NCBI GenBank assembly: GCA_965249205.1
Contig: CBDFLL010000005.1
Span: 1,426,001-1,490,000, forward strand
Direction: 5' to 3'
Source: JAQBVV01 sp965249205
Lineage (GTDB): Bacteria; Acidobacteriota; Vicinamibacteria; Vicinamibacterales; UBA2999
DNA length: 64,000 nt
Shown: positions 59,895 through 64,000 of the stretch, in pieces
Layout of the letters: the number at the start of each line of letters is the position of its first letter
Position numbering within the stretch: position 1 is the first letter of the stretch
Position numbers and translations under genes: made by a program
Notes under the pieces: model-generated
Seen by the model: only the letters and a program-made list of their open reading frames with translations
The model's database searches: none
Told to the model about the DNA's origin: nothing

Positions 59895-62336
59895 CTACGC
59901 GTCCGCTTTCGTCGCGCCGACAGCTGAGGGCGGGGCGGGGGCCGATTCCAGTGACGATTCGACGGCCTGCTCGACACGATCAAGCCATACGAACTCAAGC
60001 TGCGTGCGAGCGCCTTCGGGAATGTCCTCGAAGTCCTTCCGGTTCCGCGCCGGCAGCATGACACGCTGAATTCCCGCTCGGTGCGCGGCGATGACCTTCT
60101 CCTTGATCCCACCAACGGGCAGAACCAGACCGCGCAGGCTAATCTCGCCGGTCATCGCGGTGTCGCTACGCACGGTGCGGTCGGTCATCAGCGAGGCCAG
60201 CGCCATATACATCGCGACACCGGCGCTCGGCCCATCCTTGGGCGTCGCACCCGCGGGCACATGGACGTGAATATCGCCAGTCTCGAACCGATCTTCGTGG
60301 ATCCCGAGCTGCGCGGCTTGGTTCTTGACCAGGCTCAGCGCCGCCTGTGCGCTCTCCTTCATGACATCACCAAGCTGGCCAGTCAGGATGAGCTTTCCGT
60401 GTCCCGGCACACGAGTCGCCTCTATGAACAGAATGTCGCCACCGACAGGCGTCCAGGCCAGACCGGTCGCCACGCCTGGCACCGACGTCCGCATCGCCAC
60501 TTCGCTTTCGAACTGCGGGGGGCCCAGGATCGTACCGAGCGCCTCGCGGCTCACCGAGACTGGGCCCGCGTCGCCCTCGGCGATGCGTACGGCTGCGTGA
60601 CGCAGCGTCCTGCCGATTTCGCGCTCCAGATTGCGGACGCCAGCCTCACGCGTGTATTGCTGAATGATCTCGCTGATCGCTTCGTCGGTGATGTCAACCT
60701 GGTCCGGCATGAGACCATTGGCTTCCATCTGTCGGCGAACCAGATAGCGCCTGGCGATCTGCAGTTTCTCATCGGCCGTGTAGCCAGGCAGGCTGATGAC
60801 TTCCATGCGATCTCGCAGTGGACCGGGAGTGTTCTCGAGCATATTGGCTGTGGTGAGAAACACCACTCGACTCAGGTCAAACGGCACCCCGAGATAATTG
60901 TCGCGGAAGGTATGGTTCTGCTCGGGATCGAGGACCTCCAATAGCGCAGCGCTGGGGTCACCCTGAATGCCAGCCCCCAATTTGTCGATCTCGTCGAGCA
61001 TCATCACGCAATTGCGCGAACCGGCCTTTCGGATCGCTTGAACGATGTTCCCAGGCAGCGCGCCGATGTAGGTGCGGCGGTGACCGCGAATCTCCGCCTC
61101 GTCGTGCACACCGCCAAGACTCACCCGGACGAACTTGCGGTTCATGGCACGGGCGATCGACTGCCCAAGCGAGGTCTTACCAACACCAGGCGGTCCCGCG
61201 AAACACAAAATGGGTGCCTTCCCGCTCGGCGCGAGTTTACGGACGGCGAGGTACTCGATAATTCGCCGCTTGATCTTGTCGAGATCATAGTGGTCCTCGT
61301 CGAGGATCCGCCGTGCCTCGGTGATATCGATTGGGCTCTCTTCCGGCAAACTCCAGGGCAGTTCGGTCAGCCAGTCGAGATACGTGTGTACCATGCCAAA
61401 CTCGCCAGCAGACTCAGGCATGCGCTGCAGCCGGCGTAGTTCTTTGCGCGCCTGTTCCTCGACCTCCTTCGGCATCTTGGCCTCGGTAATGGCCTTATCG
61501 AGATCTGCCATCTCGGCGGCCCGGCCCTCCTCGCCTTCGCCAAGTTGGCGCTGAATAGCGGCCATCTGTTCGCGAAGGAGGGCCTCTCGCTGGCGTTCGT
61601 CGAGCGCGGTCCGCGTCTGGCGACCAATCTCCTGAGACAACCGCAGCACTTCGATACGGTGCGCGAGCAGAACCGAGACCTTCTCAATGCGAGCGGCGAT
61701 GTCCACCGTCTCGAGCACGTCCTGCTTTTCGGCCGGCGTCACGTCCATGTAGGCCGTCGCGAAATCCGCAAGTGTCGCCGGCGACTCGATCGACCGCGCG
61801 GCATCTAGTAACTCGGCTGGCGCCTGTGGCAGCAATTCGATCGCTTCGATGGCTTGCGTTCGAAGATTGAGAAACCGGGCTTCGATTTCAGGTGTGCGAG
61901 CAGCGGATTCGGTCTCGCGCACGACACGGGCAACAAGAAATGGCCACCCGCTGAGAAACTCTGTCACCCGTATGCGCTGATCTCCCTGGCAAACCAGGTG
62001 GTGTGTACCGTCGGGTGCGGTGACGTAGCGCACGATGTTGGCTACGGTGCCGACCGTATGCATGTCGACTGGGGCAGGCTCAGACACCTCCGCGTCGCGC
62101 TGCATCAGTATTCCGATTTGCTGTCGATCCCGCACCGCCTGCTGAGCTGCGACGATCGAGCCGGGGCGACCAATCGTGAACGGAAGCACCAGACCAGGAA
62201 ACAGGACGGTATCTCGCACGGGCACGATGACGAGCGCATCCGACGGCAACGCCGGGCCGGTTGGGGCGTCGTTCGCCGGCGCCTCCTCCTTCGTCTCCCC
62301 TGTCTCCATCGTCGCCAGGGTCTTGCCGTCAGTCAT
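59895..62336 (-). CDS. lon: ATP-dependent protease Lon
   Basis: An 813-residue Lon: an N-terminal substrate-binding domain (VIVPVRDTVLFPGLVLPFTI), the AAA+ module with Walker A ILCFAGPPGVGKTSLGQSIA and Walker B NCVMMLDEIDKLGAG, and the protease domain with the catalytic Ser in GATPKDGPSAGVAMYMALAS and Lys in LPVGGIKEKVIAAHRAG. Full length. The ATG overlaps the stop of the small heat-shock protein gene as ATGA, so the two are co-translated. It degrades misfolded and regulatory proteins in the cytosol. Confidence 0.97.
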   Translation of the reverse strand: MTDGKTLATMETGETKEEAPANDAPTGPALPSDALVIVPVRDTVLFPGLVLPFTIGRPGSIVAAQQAVRDRQQIGILMQRDAEVSEPAPVDMHTVGTVANIVRYVTAPDGTHHLVCQGDQRIRVTEFLSGWPFLVARVVRETESAARTPEIEARFLNLRTQAIEAIELLPQAPAELLDAARSIESPATLADFATAYMDVTPAEKQDVLETVDIAARIEKVSVLLAHRIEVLRLSQEIGRQTRTALDERQREALLREQMAAIQRQLGEGEEGRAAEMADLDKAITEAKMPKEVEEQARKELRRLQRMPESAGEFGMVHTYLDWLTELPWSLPEESPIDITEARRILDEDHYDLDKIKRRIIEYLAVRKLAPSGKAPILCFAGPPGVGKTSLGQSIARAMNRKFVRVSLGGVHDEAEIRGHRRTYIGALPGNIVQAIRKAGSRNCVMMLDEIDKLGAGIQGDPSAALLEVLDPEQNHTFRDNYLGVPFDLSRVVFLTTANMLENTPGPLRDRMEVISLPGYTADEKLQIARRYLVRRQMEANGLMPDQVDITDEAISEIIQQYTREAGVRNLEREIGRTLRHAAVRIAEGDAGPVSVSREALGTILGPPQFESEVAMRTSVPGVATGLAWTPVGGDILFIEATRVPGHGKLILTGQLGDVMKESAQAALSLVKNQAAQLGIHEDRFETGDIHVHVPAGATPKDGPSAGVAMYMALASLMTDRTVRSDTAMTGEISLRGLVLPVGGIKEKVIAAHRAGIQRVMLPARNRKDFEDIPEGARTQLEFVWLDRVEQAVESSLESAPAPPSAVGATKADA

Positions 62337-62749
62337 GAACGACCCGCCTTCTTCAACGTGACGACAAGGCAGCCATTGATAGCAGCGCAGCGAACGCCGC
62401 TGTAGCGGCCAGGCGGTAGCGGCACTCGACGCTGGAAGCGCCCTTGTGGAAGCTCGAGTCGGTGAATCGCCGCCGTACGGAGCTCCGGCGGCAAGACCCG
62501 GGTCCCACCGACCACCAGGTAGCCGTCCTCGATCACCGACTCAGCTCGTTCCGGATCGACTCCCGGTAAGGCCACGAGCACCAGGACTTCGTGGTCGGTT
62601 TCGAGGATATCGACGGGGGGCTCCCAGGCTGGTGACTCCCCAGGCGACCCTGCGGGCTTGAAGAATTCTCGATGCAGCCGCTCTGCGCGCACCAGCATTT
62701 CGCAGGCCTCGGACCACATCCAATCACGCGCGCGGTCGTCCTGGGTCAT
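62333..62749 (-). CDS. Hsp20/alpha-crystallin-type small heat-shock protein
   Basis: A 138-residue protein with an alpha-crystallin domain: PPVDILETDHEVLVLVALPG, VDPERAESVIEDGYLVVGGT, then LELPQGRFQRRVPLPPGRYS and a final AAINGCLVVTLKKA. The N-terminal part is short and helical. ATG at 62747-62749 is preferred; the frame runs further without family character. It precedes lon with an ATGA overlap, forming a chaperone-protease unit likely expressed under stress. Confidence 0.88.
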   Translation of the reverse strand: MTQDDRARDWMWSEACEMLVRAERLHREFFKPAGSPGESPAWEPPVDILETDHEVLVLVALPGVDPERAESVIEDGYLVVGGTRVLPPELRTAAIHRLELPQGRFQRRVPLPPGRYSGVRCAAINGCLVVTLKKAGRS

Positions 62750-62849
62750 GTCGATCTCACCATCGGTTCGACGCCTCCCACCGCCGGGTAGCGCTCGGAT
62801 CTGCCGTCCACTCGCTTGACTGTACTGCGTTCCGCAGTGCGCTGTCTGG

Positions 62850-62981
62850 CTACTGTCGGGGGCATCGCGGCGGTGCCGAATCCTGTGCGGCGTGCATAGG
62901 GGCCGTGCCGAATCCACATGCGATGAGCAACGCCGCAACCCAGAGCGGCGACATCTGTTCTGTCCCTGCGTTTCGTGTCAC
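62850..62981 (-). CDS. Possible small secreted peptide
   Basis: A 43-codon frame starting at GTG (62979-62981) with GGAGG 6 bases upstream. It contains a hydrophobic signal-like core MSPLWVAALLIACGFGTAP ending in a possible cleavage site (MHAA) and a short tail DSAPPRCPRQ. The support is the ribosome-binding site and signal-peptide pattern only; no homologue is recognised. The rest of 62750-63345 on both strands shows nothing I can support. Confidence 0.3.
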   Translation of the reverse strand: MTRNAGTEQMSPLWVAALLIACGFGTAPMHAAQDSAPPRCPRQ

Positions 62982-63345
62982 GTGTTCCCTCCTTCGGCAA
63001 ACGCCCGTCAGGGCACGTTCAACGGGAACCGTCAACTTGATCACGAGTCTCAAGACCAATCTCAGTAATGGCCGCCCTCGTGTTCCTAGCGCGGAGTTCA
63101 TTTGTACTTGGTACTCGGTCGTGGTGGTACTCCTGCGGAGGCAGGAAACTGATGGCTCTGCGTACTCCCTGGATCCACGGACGCTGGTACTGATTGAGAT
63201 GACTCGGGAGCTACGCGCCCGTGAAGTCCGCGCCGCGCGACCAACGCTGCGCGTGCGTGCGGAACTGATCGCACATGTCCGGTTTCACGCGAATCGCCGC
63301 CACTATGAGTGACTGAACCCGTTGAGGCAGGAGCCGAGGAGGGCG

Positions 63346-64000
63346 CTATTCCACGAACACGTATACCGCGCCTGATTGTCCAGCGTCGTTGTCGTTCTCG
63401 TCGCCGTTGAGGTTTGTGGCAGCGCCACTTTCCATCCGCGCGCCCACGGCGATCGTCCTGCCGTCACCGCTCACCGCCACGGAGCTGCCGAACTCGTCGA
63501 ACTCGTCGGCGTTGGACGCCTTGACATAGGCGTCCTGACTCCACGTAGAGCCCGTACGCGAGAAGATGTACGCGGCGCCGGCGTCCGACGCAGAGTTGTC
63601 GTTCTGTCGTCCGTTGAAACCCCTGGCATCACTGTCTTCCATCGGAGTTCCCACGATCAGCCGGCTGCCATCGCCGCTGAGCGCCAGGCGAGCGGCGAAC
63701 CAGTCCTCCAGCTCCGGCATCGTCGCCTTGATGAACGCCTGCTCGGTCCACATGTCTCCGTCCCGTACCCAGACATACGCCGCTCCCGCCGAACCGGCCC
63801 CCAGGTGCGCGGGAATCGTGTCGATGTCGCATCCTGAAGGATTGACTCCGCCGTTCAGGCAGGACTCGTCCCCGGCACCGGCCGCGATCGTGTTTCCGTC
63901 CGCGCTGATCGCCACGGTGTATCCGAGCGCGTCGTTCCGTTGCGATCTCGAACCCTTGAAATAGCCCGATTGCCTCCACGTGTCGCCCGTGCGGTCGAAC
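63346..64000 (-). CDS. FG-GAP/integrin-like beta-propeller protein (5' end beyond window)
   Basis: The last ~217 codons of a larger gene. Repeats of the type 'GxxVAxSGDGxTIAVGA ... AGAAYVF' recur about every 60-65 residues (YTVAISADGNTIAAGAGDES; ARLALSGDGSRLIVGTPMED; SSVAVSGDGRTIAVGARMES), each followed by an Asp/Asn-rich loop (FNGRQNDNSASDAGAAYIF; NLNGDENDNDAGQSGAVYVF). These are Ca2+-binding FG-GAP blades of a secreted beta-propeller. The stop is at 63346. The N-terminus, including any signal peptide, is outside the window. Confidence 0.85.
   Translation of the reverse strand, partial: FDRTGDTWRQSGYFKGSRSQRNDALGYTVAISADGNTIAAGAGDESCLNGGVNPSGCDIDTIPAHLGAGSAGAAYVWVRDGDMWTEQAFIKATMPELEDWFAARLALSGDGSRLIVGTPMEDSDARGFNGRQNDNSASDAGAAYIFSRTGSTWSQDAYVKASNADEFDEFGSSVAVSGDGRTIAVGARMESGAATNLNGDENDNDAGQSGAVYVFVE

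Noticed and set aside
62905..63312. 135-codon plus-strand frame in the hsp20/FG-GAP gap
   Set aside because: No ribosome-binding site, odd composition and no recognisable fold; likely chance in GC-rich DNA.

Overview
This 64-kb, GC-rich window comes from a bacterial chromosome with hopanoid genes (hpnC/hpnD), a complete selenocysteine locus, many split or stand-alone signalling modules (PP2C, FHA, kinase-like, NtrC-type) and dense small mobile elements. Gene style and the interspersed repeats recall Acidobacteriota, possibly Vicinamibacteria; this is inference from gene content, as no rRNA is present.

Layout. 1-9.2 kb is core: hpnD/hpnC, a corrinoid adenosyltransferase, an AlkC-like DNA repair protein, a dnaN 5' remnant followed by a MITE, then the selenocysteine block selA / selD (fused to an FAD oxidoreductase) / selB / tRNA-Sec(UCA). 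9.2-26.7 kb is an accessory, heavily rearranged block. It starts with a frameshifted, truncated mutY right after tRNA-Sec. It then holds two SGNH hydrolases, a broken cyclic-peptide exporter, a membrane glycosyltransferase-like gene interrupted by an IS5-type element, a second identical IS5 copy, an IS481, an IS3/IS407, decayed amidase and beta-propeller genes, a 41-bp copy of the tRNA-Sec 3' end, an ArnT-like glycosyltransferase, an intact mutY-mutT pair, a ygfZ 3' remnant, an IS91-like remnant and a MatC-like permease. It ends in a mutT 3' stub that abuts the intact ygfZ. The two mutY-mutT-ygfZ copies (one split to the two outer ends, one intact inside) are the main structural clue to how the block arose.

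26.7-64 kb is again largely core: ygfZ, an alpha/beta hydrolase, panB-panC, a tartrate/D-malate dehydrogenase-like enzyme, an MBL hydrolase, PP2C-FHA, lactate permease, galE, an MlaF-like ATPase, a frameshifted lytic transglycosylase, a small FHA protein, a glyoxalase II-like MBL protein, a receiver-like protein, a pseudokinase, an SDR, a degenerate malate dehydrogenase paralogue, an M28 peptidase, two tandem CorC/HlyC proteins, lipB-E2-lpdA, an NtrC-family regulator, a second IS481, HU, queF, Smr, a double FKBP, MATE, lon-hsp20, and the 3' end of an FG-GAP protein.

Small inverted-repeat elements with CTAG termini sit at 3201, 41215, 49561 and 53213. In three of them the terminal CTAG supplies the TAG stop of an adjoining reading frame (in the 49561 copy, of both convergent neighbours), and in the fourth it overlaps the GTG start of lpdA. 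No CRISPR array, rRNA, or convincing selenoprotein gene (in-frame UGA) was found in the window.
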